Part shown: one piece after another, positions 38,772 through 46,864 of the stretch
Layout: every line of letters begins with the position of its first letter
How positions within the stretch are numbered: the first letter of the stretch is position 1
Notes under the pieces: model-generated
Told to the model about the DNA's origin: nothing
Databases searched by the model: none
Seen by the model: only the letters and a program-made list of their open reading frames with translations
Assembly (NCBI GenBank): GCA_039933775.1
Contig: JBDTNK010000002.1
Span: forward strand, 1 to 64,000
DNA: 64,000 bases
Source of the DNA: JBDTNK01 sp039933775
GTDB lineage: Bacteria > Chloroflexota > Limnocylindria > QHBO01
Direction: 5' to 3'
Made by a program: the position numbers and the translations under genes

Positions 38772-38810
38772 CTCGACACGCCAGGCGCGTTACGGTCGTC
38801 AGGACCGGCC
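38741..38810 (+). repeat. Two 20-bp direct repeats, 50 bp apart
   Basis: TAAGGTCGTCAGGACAGGCC (38741-38760) and TACGGTCGTCAGGACCGGCC (38791-38810) differ at 2 positions. The first is in the tail of the small membrane protein gene, the second is between genes near the convergent ycaQ-like stop. Purpose unknown. Confidence 0.6.
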
Positions 38811-38849
38811 CGTGGGACAGATGGGCGACGCTGGCCGGCGGCCGCGCGG

Positions 38850-40091
38850 TCAGCCAAGGCGGCGTAGGGCACCGGCGAGGTCGCGTCCGGGGCGCGTGCG
38901 CGGCCAGACCACCTTGGTGGCGCCCACGAAGGACCGATACGCGTCGAGCGCCTCGCGCAGGGCCGGGATGAAGCGCGGATCGTCCATCGGGGCAGCATCG
39001 GGCTCGAACCAGATGCCCAGGATGCGCAGAATTTTTGCCTTGCGGTCGAGGCGAGGCTCGATCCGGCCGATGAATCGGTCGCCGTACAGGATGGGCAGGA
39101 CGTAGTAGCCCCAGCGGCGCTTCGGCTGTGGGACGTACACCTCCCACAGGTAATCGAAGCCCCACAGCTCGCGCAGCATGCCCCGGTCCCAGACGAGCGG
39201 ATCAAGTGGCGCCAGGAACGTGACCGCCGGCGCCTCGATGGCCGAATGGGCGGATGCGTCCAGGATCGGCTCCTCCTCGGCGATCATGTAGCGCGTCCGC
39301 TTCAGTCCCTCGACCTCCACCGGAATCAGGCGTTTGTCATCGACGAGCCGTTGGGTGTGGCGCGCCCGATCGGCGGTCGTTCCGGTGTCGTACATGAAGT
39401 CGGCCACGGTGCCGATCGAGGTGGTGAGGCCAACCGCGCGATACCGGCTCAGGAGCCGATGCGTCATGGCGTCCTCCTCCGACTCGCGCAGCTCCAGGAG
39501 TTCCGGCGGGATGAGGCGCTCCATGAGGTCGTAGTAGCGCCGGTTGCCATCGCGGCGGCTGATCCCGATGCGCCCGGTCACGAAGAGGGCCTCCATCACC
39601 GCGCGGCTGGCGCGGGTCCGCGCCCACCACCAGTCGACCGCGTGGCTGTGCTCGCTGAAGGCGGCGGTCGAGAGCGGCGCATCAGCCTCGAGGCGGGAGA
39701 GGACGGCCGCGGCGACCTTGGCCTGCTCGCGCAGGATGCCGTCATCGTTCTCCGGGCCATTCTGCTGCCACGTGATGCGGTAGTGCGGCAGCTCGTGCAT
39801 CGGCACCATATTCAGGCTCTTGTTGTAGAGCTCGATCAGTCGGCGATCGGGTCCGTAGAGCCAGACATCGCACCATTCGCGCCGGTAGCCCGCGATTCGA
39901 GCATGCAGCACCAGGTCGTGGTTGCGGGCGCCGGGCACCTCGAGCGGGTCGAATTGCAGGCTCCCCAGGCGCTCGACGACCGACAGGACCGATTCCGGCT
40001 GCGCCGGAAGGCTGCGCGGCGGGGCCAGCAGGTGGCGGCGCACGAGAAAGCGGCGAGCATGGTCGGCGGAGAGCCGGATCGGCGTAGGCAT
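38850..40091 (-). CDS. YcaQ-like winged-helix DNA glycosylase (crosslink repair, HTH_42/DUF1006)
   Basis: 413 aa. The N-terminal RLSADHARRFLVRRHLL and LGSLQFDPLEV carry the QxD motif catalytic in YcaQ/AlkX glycosylases; three winged-helix modules follow, with SLNMVPMHELPHY and FLAPLDPLVWDRGMLRELWG near the end and YVLPILYGDRFIGRIEPRLD. E. coli YcaQ unhooks interstrand crosslinks. The ATG is at 40091 and I see no clear -10. Alone in orientation, between the VOC/small protein pair and dnaJ. Confidence 0.85.
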   Translation of the reverse strand: MPTPIRLSADHARRFLVRRHLLAPPRSLPAQPESVLSVVERLGSLQFDPLEVPGARNHDLVLHARIAGYRREWCDVWLYGPDRRLIELYNKSLNMVPMHELPHYRITWQQNGPENDDGILREQAKVAAAVLSRLEADAPLSTAAFSEHSHAVDWWWARTRASRAVMEALFVTGRIGISRRDGNRRYYDLMERLIPPELLELRESEEDAMTHRLLSRYRAVGLTTSIGTVADFMYDTGTTADRARHTQRLVDDKRLIPVEVEGLKRTRYMIAEEEPILDASAHSAIEAPAVTFLAPLDPLVWDRGMLRELWGFDYLWEVYVPQPKRRWGYYVLPILYGDRFIGRIEPRLDRKAKILRILGIWFEPDAAPMDDPRFIPALREALDAYRSFVGATKVVWPRTRPGRDLAGALRRLG

Positions 40092-40154
40092 CGGTCAGCG
40101 CATGATGCCGCGATGTCCTGACAGCCGCCGTCCTGAATGCGGCGATGGGTAAGG

Positions 40155-40191
40155 CTGGCACTCTGACACTGTGAGTGCCAATCGGTATACT
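40155..40191 (+). promoter_or_regulatory. CIRCE operator overlapping the dnaJ promoter
   Basis: CTGGCACTC (40155-40163), 9-nt spacer, GAGTGCCAA (40173-40181): CIRCE with a symmetrical A-to-G/T-to-C change in both arms relative to the hrcA copy. Its spacer carries the -35 CTGACA (40163-40168); 17 bp later comes TATACT (40186-40191), 9 nt before the dnaJ ATG. HrcA binding would cover the -35. Confidence 0.85.
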
Positions 40192-40200
40192 CCGGCGGGT

Positions 40201-41337
40201 ATGGCGGTGAAGCGGGATTACTACGACGTGCTCGGCGTGCGCCGCGAGGCGGGCGATGAGGAGATCAAGCGTGCCTTTCGCAAGCTGGCGCAGCAACACC
40301 ATCCGGACGTCGACAAGAGCGATGGTGCCGAGCAGCGCTTCAAGGAGCTGAACGAGGCGTACCGCGTCCTGTCGGATCGGCAGCGGCGCAGCGCGTACGA
40401 CATGTTCGGCCACGCGGGCGTGGAGGGCGCAGCAGCCGGAGGCGGCTTCGAGGGATTCGGTGGCGGGGGATTCGGGCCATTCGGCGACATCTTCGACGCG
40501 TTCTTCGGCGGCACCCAGGCCGGAACGCGCGGTCGGCGCCGCGTCGTGGCGGGCGCGGATCTGCGCTACGACCTGACGATCGACTTCGCCGAGGCGGTCC
40601 ACGGCGTCATCACCGAGATCAGCTTCCCGACGCTCGTGGCGTGTGGCGCCTGCGAGGGCAGCGGCGTCGAGCCGGGCACGCAGCCGGAGCGCTGCCCCGA
40701 ATGCAACGGGACCGGCGAGAAGCGGCGCGTGGCACAGACGATCCTGGGGCAGATGGTGAATATCGTCGCCTGCCCACGCTGCAACGGGGAGGGGCAGGTC
40801 ATCATCACCCCGTGCACGACCTGCCGCGGCGACGGCCGGGTTCGCGAGGAGCGGACGATCCAGGTCGATATCCCTGCCGGCATCGACGCCGGACAGCGGA
40901 TCGCGCTCGAGGGCCAGGGCGAGGCGGGGCCGCGCGGCGGGCCGGCGGGTGACCTGTTCGTGGCCGTCAGCGTGCGCGACCATCCCGACATCGTGCGGCG
41001 CGGCACCGAGCTCTTCGTCGAGCTGCCGGTGACCTATCCCCAGGCAGCGCTCGGCGCGACACTGACCGTCCCGACGGTCGACGGCGACGAAGAGGTCGAG
41101 GTGCCGGCCGGGACGCAGAGCGGCAAGCAGATCCGCCTGAGGGGTCGCGGCGTGCCACGCCTGCGCGGCTCGGGACGCGGGGACCAGCACGTGATCGTCA
41201 ACGTCGTCGTGCCGGCCAAGCTCGGCAAGCGCGAGCGCGAGCTGCTGCGCGAGCTCGACGAGATCAGCGGCCCGGCGGTGGCACCCAAGAACGAGGCATC
41301 GATCCTCGAGCGCCTGCGCGACAGTCTCTTCGGCTGA
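40201..41337 (+). CDS. dnaJ: Chaperone DnaJ (Hsp40)
   Basis: 378 aa from the ATG at 40201. J domain (about 4-68) with AQQHHPDVDKSD and its HPD; Gly/Phe region (about 78-110); four zinc repeats CGACEGSG, CPECNGTG, CPRCNGEG and CTTCRGDG; then the C-terminal substrate domains ending KNEASILERLRDSLFG. Delivers clients to DnaK. The frame opens 10 codons earlier but the family starts at MAVKRDYYDVLGV, and the -10 is within that extension. prmA follows 15 bp later. Confidence 0.98.
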   Translation: MAVKRDYYDVLGVRREAGDEEIKRAFRKLAQQHHPDVDKSDGAEQRFKELNEAYRVLSDRQRRSAYDMFGHAGVEGAAAGGGFEGFGGGGFGPFGDIFDAFFGGTQAGTRGRRRVVAGADLRYDLTIDFAEAVHGVITEISFPTLVACGACEGSGVEPGTQPERCPECNGTGEKRRVAQTILGQMVNIVACPRCNGEGQVIITPCTTCRGDGRVREERTIQVDIPAGIDAGQRIALEGQGEAGPRGGPAGDLFVAVSVRDHPDIVRRGTELFVELPVTYPQAALGATLTVPTVDGDEEVEVPAGTQSGKQIRLRGRGVPRLRGSGRGDQHVIVNVVVPAKLGKRERELLRELDEISGPAVAPKNEASILERLRDSLFG

Positions 41338-41352
41338 GCGAACGGCGGCCCG

Positions 41353-42258
41353 ATGCGCTGGCTGGAGCTCACCGTGGAGGCCGACGTCGAGGCCGTGGAA
41401 GCCGTGAGCGAGATCTTCGGCCGGCTCGGTCGCGGCGCGGCCGTGCGCCCGACGCGCCTCATTCGCGACCCGAACGATGAGCTGGCGGTGCGCGAGGATC
41501 CGGCGGCCCCGTACCTGGTCACCGCGCACGTGCCCGACGACGGCGACGCGGCCGCCGCGGTGGATCGAACCGAGCGCGCGCTCTGGCACCTGCAGGCGTT
41601 CGGCCTGCGGCCGCTGAGCGAGCTGCGCGTCACGCCGGTCGACGACGCTGACTGGGCCGAGGCGTGGAAGCGGCACTACACGCCGCAGCGCATCGGGCGC
41701 ATCGTGATCGTGCCGTCGTGGCTCGACGAGCCCATCGGGCCTGACGAGATCGCGTTGCGCCTCGATCCGGGGATGGCCTTCGGCACCGGGTTGCACCCCA
41801 CCACGCGCGGCTGCCTGACGCTGCTGCAGGGCCTTGGACCGATGCCGAAGCGTGCCCTCGACGTCGGCTCCGGCTCGGGCATCCTGGCCATCGCCGCCCT
41901 GGCGCTCGGGGTAGGCAGCGTCGACTGCCTCGACACCGACCCGGTCGCGGTCGAGGCGACGCTGGCCAATGCGGCGGCCAACGGCGTCGCCGATCGGATC
42001 ACATCAGTGCGCGGGACGCTCTCGACGGCCTCGGCGCAACGCTATCCCCTGGTCCTGGCCAACCTCGTGGCCGCGCTGCTGGTGGAGCTGGCCGAACCGC
42101 TCGCCGCGCACACCGAGCCGGGCGGCACGCTGCTCGCCAGCGGCATCATCGCGCCGCGCGCCGACGAGGTCGCCGCCGCGCTGGCCGCCGCCGGCTTCGC
42201 CCTCGCCGGGCGGCTCGACGACGGCGAGTGGGTCTCGCTGCGTCTGGTCCGCGGCTGA
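41353..42258 (+). CDS. prmA: Ribosomal protein L11 methyltransferase
   Basis: 301 aa. MRWLELTVEADVEAVEAVSE N-terminal recognition domain, VDDADWAEAWKRHYTPQRIG, then LRLDPGMAFGTGLHPTTRGC, SAM motif ALDVGSGSGILAIAALALG and VLANLVAALLVELAEPL. Trimethylates L11. It follows dnaJ by 15 bp, an order common in bacteria (dnaJ-prmA-rsmE), and its stop overlaps the rsmE ATG by 1 nt (TGATG). Confidence 0.95.
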   Translation: MRWLELTVEADVEAVEAVSEIFGRLGRGAAVRPTRLIRDPNDELAVREDPAAPYLVTAHVPDDGDAAAAVDRTERALWHLQAFGLRPLSELRVTPVDDADWAEAWKRHYTPQRIGRIVIVPSWLDEPIGPDEIALRLDPGMAFGTGLHPTTRGCLTLLQGLGPMPKRALDVGSGSGILAIAALALGVGSVDCLDTDPVAVEATLANAAANGVADRITSVRGTLSTASAQRYPLVLANLVAALLVELAEPLAAHTEPGGTLLASGIIAPRADEVAAALAAAGFALAGRLDDGEWVSLRLVRG

Positions 42259-42941
42259 TGCATCGGTTCTTCGTCGAGCCGGGCACGCTCAGCGGGGAGC
42301 GCATCGCGCTGCCCGCGCAGATCGCCCACCAGGTGACGCGGGTCCTGCGCCTCCGCGAGGGGGAGCGGATCGTGCTGCTCGAGGATGATGGCCGCGAGGC
42401 GGTCTGCCGTCTCGAGGCGGGCGAGCTCGTCGTGGAGACGCGCCGCTGCGCGAACGCCGAGCCGCGCCACCGCCTCGTCGTCTGCCAGGCGCTTCTGAAG
42501 GGCGATGCGCTCGAGGGGGTCGTGCGGCATGGCACGGAGATCGGCGTGGCCGCGTTCCAGCTGATCGTCAGCCGGCGCTGCGTGGCGCGTGACCTGAGCG
42601 GGCACAAGCTCGAGCGGCTGCGCAGCATCGCTCGCGAGGCGGCGGAGCAGAGCGAGCGCGCCAGGATCCCCGTTGTGGAGGCCCCCAAACCGCTCAGCGC
42701 GATGCTCGAAGCCGGCACGGTCGTGCTGCACGAGCGCCTCGACGTCCCGCGGTTGAGCGCAATCGCGGCACCGGGTCGCATCGTCATCGGTCCTGAAGGA
42801 GGCTGGGATCCCGGCGAGACCGAGACGATGCAGGCGGCCGGCGTCATTTTCGCCGGGCTGGGTCCCCGGATCCTGCGCAGCGAGTCGGTTGCCCTCGCAG
42901 CGGCGGCCGTGGTGTTGAGCAGGTCCGGCGATTTCGCCTAG
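42258..42941 (+). CDS. rsmE: 16S rRNA m3U1498 methyltransferase RsmE
   Basis: 227 aa from the ATG at 42258. PUA-like N-terminus (MHRFFVEPGTL, HQVTRVLRLREGERIVL) and a SPOUT knot: LVVCQALLKGDALEGVVRHG, TEIGVAAFQLIVSRRC, IVIGPEGGWDPGETE and LGPRILRSESVALAA. Methylates U1498 of 16S rRNA. Coupled to prmA; the TAG stop is also part of the -10-like TAGCCT of the HIT gene. Confidence 0.95.
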   Translation: MHRFFVEPGTLSGERIALPAQIAHQVTRVLRLREGERIVLLEDDGREAVCRLEAGELVVETRRCANAEPRHRLVVCQALLKGDALEGVVRHGTEIGVAAFQLIVSRRCVARDLSGHKLERLRSIAREAAEQSERARIPVVEAPKPLSAMLEAGTVVLHERLDVPRLSAIAAPGRIVIGPEGGWDPGETETMQAAGVIFAGLGPRILRSESVALAAAAVVLSRSGDFA

Positions 42942-42950
42942 CCTGTGCGC

Positions 42951-43289
42951 ATGAGCGACTGCCTCTTCTGCCGCATCGTCGCCGGCGAGATCCCGTCAGA
43001 CCGTGTCCTGGAGGACGACGAGATCATCGCCTTCCGCGACATCAACCCGCAGGCTCCGACGCATGTGTTGGTCATTCCTCGGCGCCACGTCGCCGACGTC
43101 GGGGCGCTGACCGATGCCGATGCTGGCCTGCTCTCCGCGCTGTTCCGCGGCGTGCGCCAGGTCGTCGAGACCGAGGGACTGCGCAGCTACCGCATCGTCA
43201 GCAACACCGGTGCCGAAGCGGGACAGAGCGTTGACCACCTCCATCTGCACGTGCTGGGCGGCCGCTCGATGGCGTGGCCACCGGGCTGA
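42951..43289 (+). CDS. HIT-family (Hint-like) nucleotide-binding protein
   Basis: 112 aa from the ATG at 42951. CLFCRIVAGEIPSDRVLEDD, FRDINPQAPTHVLVIPRRHV and the HIT triad VDHLHLHVLGGR; the CxxC near the start may bind zinc. Purine nucleoside phosphoramidase family. TAGCCT (42939-42944) overlaps the rsmE stop and is 6 nt before the ATG. A GTG two codons earlier is in frame, but the -10 spacing favours the ATG. Confidence 0.93.
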   Translation: MSDCLFCRIVAGEIPSDRVLEDDEIIAFRDINPQAPTHVLVIPRRHVADVGALTDADAGLLSALFRGVRQVVETEGLRSYRIVSNTGAEAGQSVDHLHLHVLGGRSMAWPPG

Positions 43290-43301
43290 CACCAACCTCA
43301 A

Positions 43302-43330
43302 TTGACCCTCGCGGTGCTCGCTGGTACCCT
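43302..43330 (+). promoter_or_regulatory. Sigma-A-type promoter for rpsU
   Basis: TTGACC (43302-43307), 17-bp spacer, TACCCT (43325-43330). The 5' untranslated region then contains a small stem CGTGCC/GGCACG (43342-43359) before the Shine-Dalgarno. Confidence 0.6.
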
Positions 43331-43388
43331 TCGTCGGCTTACGTGCCGGTTGCGGCACGATTTCAGAAGCGGGAAGGAGGCGAGACGT

Positions 43389-43568
43389 TTGGCAGAAGTC
43401 CGCGTGGGCGAAAACGAGTCGTTCGAGAGCGCGCTGCGTCGATTCAACAAGAAGATCCAGCAGTCAGGCATCCTGGCCGAGGCACGACGCCGCGAGCACT
43501 ACGAGAAGCCCAGCGTGAAGCGCAAGCGCAAGGAAGCCAAGAAGCGAAAGGTTTCCACCCGCGAGTAG
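43389..43568 (+). CDS. rpsU: Ribosomal protein bS21
   Basis: 59 aa. [20 protein letters not shown] and [20 protein letters not shown] then [16 protein letters not shown]. The start is a TTG at 43389 with a strong GGAAGGAGG 8 nt upstream; the reading frame is open upstream, but that part is the leader. bS21 is usually missing from Actinomycetota, which helps place the organism. A 6-bp hairpin in the leader could allow autoregulation. yqeY follows. Confidence 0.96.
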   Translation: MAEVRVGENESFESALRRFNKKIQQSGILAEARRREHYEKPSVKRKRKEAKKRKVSTRE

Positions 43569-43656
43569 CCGCCAGACGCTCCCTCAGCACTCCCGGTGGG
43601 CGTACCAAGCACACGAGAGGTGATTGACCGATGACCTCCACGCCGCCCGCCTCCAG

Positions 43657-44115
43657 ATGAGCTCCATGAGCCTCCAGGAACGGATCGAGTCCGCCATGCG
43701 CGACGCGATGCGTGCCCGCGACCAGCGCCGCACGCTCACGCTGCGCATGGCGATGGCCGCCATCCAGAACCGGCGCATCGAGCTGCGCCGCGAGCTTGAC
43801 GATGCCGAAGTTGGCGAGCTGCTCGGCAAGCAGGCCAAGCAGCGGCGGGAGAGCCTCGAGATCTTCCGCGACGCGGGCCGCGAGTCGATGGCCGCCAACG
43901 AGGAAGCGGAGCTCGCCATCATCACCGAGTTCCTGCCGCAGCAGCTGAGGAGCGACGAGCTCGAGCAGCTGGTCCGCGCCGCCATCGCCGAGACCGGGGC
44001 CAGCGGCCCGAACGACATGGGCAAGGTCATGGCTCGCGTCGCGCCCGCGACGAAGGGGCGCGCCGACGGTCGCGCGTTGTCCGAGCTCGTCCGCCGACTG
44101 CTGGCCGCCGGCTAG
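43657..44115 (+). CDS. yqeY: YqeY/GatB-domain protein
   Basis: 152 aa from the ATG at 43657. SLQERIESAMRDAMRARDQR, LRMAMAAIQNRRIELRRELD, KQAKQRRESLEIFRDAGRES and IITEFLPQQLRSDELEQLV, then the GatB-tail-like end NDMGKVMARVAPATKGRADG. Family role (possibly tRNA amidation related) is not settled. Start is ambiguous: an upstream in-frame TTG at 43624 has GAGAGGTGA directly against it, and a further ATG at 43666 matches the usual family N-terminus. The order rpsU-yqeY-pgpH-ybeY resembles Firmicutes. Confidence 0.9.
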   Translation: MSSMSLQERIESAMRDAMRARDQRRTLTLRMAMAAIQNRRIELRRELDDAEVGELLGKQAKQRRESLEIFRDAGRESMAANEEAELAIITEFLPQQLRSDELEQLVRAAIAETGASGPNDMGKVMARVAPATKGRADGRALSELVRRLLAAG

Positions 44116-44123
44116 CGCCCCCG

Positions 44124-46226
44124 ATGTTCATCCCGCGCACGCTCTCCCAGGGCGACCGTCGCATTCCCGGCGGTGCGGTGGTGCGAGCCGTCGGAATCGG
44201 CCTGCTGCTGACGCTGGCGCTGACGCTCATTCTCGCGGCCACCATCGGTCCGGGACAGGTCAACCTGCGTGCCGGCCAGGTGGCGCCAGAGACGATCAAT
44301 GCGCCGAGCAGCATCACGTTCGTGTCCGAGGTGCAGACCGAGGCGCAGCGTGACGCCGCCGCGGCCGCCGAGGAGGACGTCTTTGTCCCGATCCCCGGCG
44401 TGCGCATGGACCAGGTCAACGCATTCGACACCGTTGCATCGCGGATCCGCCGCGCCCTCGAGCTGCGCGACAACGGCATCTACAACGCCGAAGAGCTGCC
44501 CGCGGCAATCAGCAGCCGCGCCTCGACGCTGAGCGACGCGCAGGTGGCCGTCGCCGCGACGCTGACGCTCGAGCAGTGGGATGCGCTTGCCGCCGTGGGC
44601 CGCGCCGCGCTCGACGACACGCTGGCCGACGACGTCATCGACGAGGATCTCGCCGCCGCGCGGCAGCGGCTGCGCGAGTCGATCTCGGCGGACATCGCGC
44701 AGCCGCAACGAGAGCTGATGGGTGATCTGGCCGCGCTCCACGTGGAGCCGACCTTCGAGTTCAGTGCGGATCGCACGGCGCAGGCCAGGGAGCGGGCGCG
44801 CGCGGAGGTTCCGGACCTCGTGGTCCGGTTGCAGCAGGACCAGAACATCATCAGCGCCAACGAGGTGATCACCGCGGCTGACATCGAGGTGCTGCAGCGG
44901 CTCGGCCTGACCCAGGGACAGGGCGGCGCCTCCACGTTCGTCGGATACCTCCTGGCCAGCGCGGTCATCTCGGCGCTGCTGGTGGCGTTCCTGTGGCGGG
45001 CGCAGCCGGAGATCTGGTTCCGGAACCGCTCGCTGCTGCTCTTCCTGCTGGTGCTGCTCGTGTCGGCCCTTGCCCTGCGGATCGCGGGCGATCGGACGCT
45101 GTGGGCCTATGCCGTGCCGATCCCGGCGGCGGTGATGCTGACCGCGATCCTGCTCGGCACGCCGATCGGTGCGGCGATGACCATCGCGCTCGCCACGGTC
45201 GCCGGCATCGTGAACCGCGAGGCACTCGAGGTGACGCTCTACGTGCTGGCCGGCGGCATCGTGGCGCTGCTGGCCATGGTCCACGCCGAGCGGCTCAACG
45301 TCTTCTATCGGGCGGGTGCGCTGCTGGCGGTGACGAACCTGGCCGTGGTCGGCGCCTTCGCGCTGCTCCAGCCCAGCGACCTGGCAGCCGTGGCGCAGCT
45401 CGCCATCGCGGCCGTCGTCAACGCGGTGCTCTCGGTCCTGTTGGCGGTCGGCTCGTTCGCCGTGCTTGGCAACCTCTTCGGCATCATGACCATCTTCCAG
45501 CTCCTGGAGCTCGCCAATCCCTCGAACCGCATGCTGCGTCGCCTCTTGCTCGAGACACCCGGCACGTACCATCACAGCGTCATGGTCGGCAACCTGGCCG
45601 AACGCGCGGCCGAGACGATCGGCGCGGATCCGCTCCTCGCCCGGGTGGCGGCCTACTACCACGACATCGGCAAGACCAAGAACCCGCTCGCCTTCATCGA
45701 GAACCAGGGCGGCGGACGCAACATCCACGACGACCTCTCCGCCGAGACGAGCGCGCGGATCATCGCCAGCCATGTCCGCGACGGCATCGACCTGGCCTAC
45801 GAGCACGGGCTGCCGGTGCAGGTCATCGGCTTCATCCCGCAGCACCATGGCACGAGTGTCATGAGCTACTTCCACCAGAAGGCGCTCAGGGAGGCGAGCG
45901 GCAACGCGGAGCTCGTCGACGAGAGCCGCTTCCGCTATCCGGGGCCCAAGCCGCAGACCCGCGAGGCGGCGATCCTGATGCTGGCCGATGGCGTCGAGGC
46001 ATCGGTCCGATCGCTGGACAGCAAGGACGAGTCGAGCATCCGCACCATGGTCGATCGCATCGTCGACGCGCGGGTCGAGGACGGGCAGCTCGATGACGCG
46101 GAGCTGACGCTCAGGAACATCGCGCAGATCAAGGATGCGTTCGTTGGCCAGCTGCTGGGCATGTACCACCAGCGCATCAAGTACCCCGACAACGTCGTGC
46201 CGCTCGACCGCCGCGAGCAGGCCTGA
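44124..46226 (+). CDS. pgpH: PgpH-type 7TM-HD phosphohydrolase (probable c-di-AMP phosphodiesterase)
   Basis: 700 aa. One N-terminal helix (about 23-45), an extracellular 7TMR-HDED region (about 50-270, QVNLRAGQVAPETINAPSSI at its start), seven membrane helices (about 275-460), and an HD domain with TYHHSVMVGNLAERAAETIG, YYHDIGKTKNPLAFIENQ and VIGFIPQHHGTSVMSYFHQ. PgpH in Listeria hydrolyses c-di-AMP to pApA. Starts 8 nt after yqeY; ybeY follows after 46 bp. It may link to the KimA-like transporter 36 kb upstream. Confidence 0.9.
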   Translation: MFIPRTLSQGDRRIPGGAVVRAVGIGLLLTLALTLILAATIGPGQVNLRAGQVAPETINAPSSITFVSEVQTEAQRDAAAAAEEDVFVPIPGVRMDQVNAFDTVASRIRRALELRDNGIYNAEELPAAISSRASTLSDAQVAVAATLTLEQWDALAAVGRAALDDTLADDVIDEDLAAARQRLRESISADIAQPQRELMGDLAALHVEPTFEFSADRTAQARERARAEVPDLVVRLQQDQNIISANEVITAADIEVLQRLGLTQGQGGASTFVGYLLASAVISALLVAFLWRAQPEIWFRNRSLLLFLLVLLVSALALRIAGDRTLWAYAVPIPAAVMLTAILLGTPIGAAMTIALATVAGIVNREALEVTLYVLAGGIVALLAMVHAERLNVFYRAGALLAVTNLAVVGAFALLQPSDLAAVAQLAIAAVVNAVLSVLLAVGSFAVLGNLFGIMTIFQLLELANPSNRMLRRLLLETPGTYHHSVMVGNLAERAAETIGADPLLARVAAYYHDIGKTKNPLAFIENQGGGRNIHDDLSAETSARIIASHVRDGIDLAYEHGLPVQVIGFIPQHHGTSVMSYFHQKALREASGNAELVDESRFRYPGPKPQTREAAILMLADGVEASVRSLDSKDESSIRTMVDRIVDARVEDGQLDDAELTLRNIAQIKDAFVGQLLGMYHQRIKYPDNVVPLDRREQA

Positions 46227-46272
46227 GTCGCAGCCCCTGGCGGCGGCTTGCGCCGCGCGGCTAGGATTGGGC

Positions 46273-46863
46273 ATGGGCGCAAGCGTCACCTTCCACGATC
46301 GCATCGGTCCTGAGCGGCTGGCCGAGATCGTTGAGCCGATGCCGGTCGACGAGCTGCGGCCGCTGCTCGAGTCGGCGGTTGGCGAGACGGCACGGATCGC
46401 GCTCGGAGAGGCCGATGTCGAGGTCGAGATCACGCTCTGCGCCGATCCGGAGATGGAGCGCCTGCATTTCGACCACATGGGCGAGCGCGGCCCCACCGAC
46501 GTCCTCTCCTTTCCGCTGCACGAGTGGTCGCTCGATGGCACGTCATCCCACCTGGCCGATGAGGACGGCGCGATGCCGCCCGGCGTGCCGCTCATGCTCG
46601 GCGATGTCGTGCTCGACGTCGACCAGGCGCTGCGCCAGTCGGCCGATGGCGGCTGGAGCGTGGCCGAGGAGCTTGCCCTGCTGGCCATCCACGGCACGCT
46701 CCACCTGCTGGGGCATGACCATGCCGAGCTGGAGGAAGAGGGACGCATGCGCGCCGTCGAGCACGATGCGCTTCGGGTGCTGCACCGCCGCCATCACGAC
46801 GTGCCGTGGCGCCCCGGCTCGCTCTTCGACCGGGGCGGCCACGCGGTCACCTCCGGCAGCTGA
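46273..46863 (+). CDS. ybeY: Endoribonuclease YbeY
   Basis: 196 aa from the ATG at 46273. HFDHMGERGPTDVLSFPLHE, LMLGDVVLDVDQALRQSA and the zinc motif AIHGTLHLLGHDHAELEEE (HGxLHLxGHDH). Needed for 16S rRNA 3' end maturation and ribosome quality control. An insert (DGTSSHLADEDGAMPPGVP) between the second and third motifs makes it longer than usual. TAGGAT (46262-46267) is 5 nt before the ATG. It converges with the oxidoreductase, one base between stops. Confidence 0.95.
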   Translation: MGASVTFHDRIGPERLAEIVEPMPVDELRPLLESAVGETARIALGEADVEVEITLCADPEMERLHFDHMGERGPTDVLSFPLHEWSLDGTSSHLADEDGAMPPGVPLMLGDVVLDVDQALRQSADGGWSVAEELALLAIHGTLHLLGHDHAELEEEGRMRAVEHDALRVLHRRHHDVPWRPGSLFDRGGHAVTSGS

Positions 46864-46864
46864 G

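Noticed and set aside
44112..46748. 878-codon open frame on the minus strand
   Set aside because: Lies opposite pgpH and ybeY; low-complexity charged translation, no domain.
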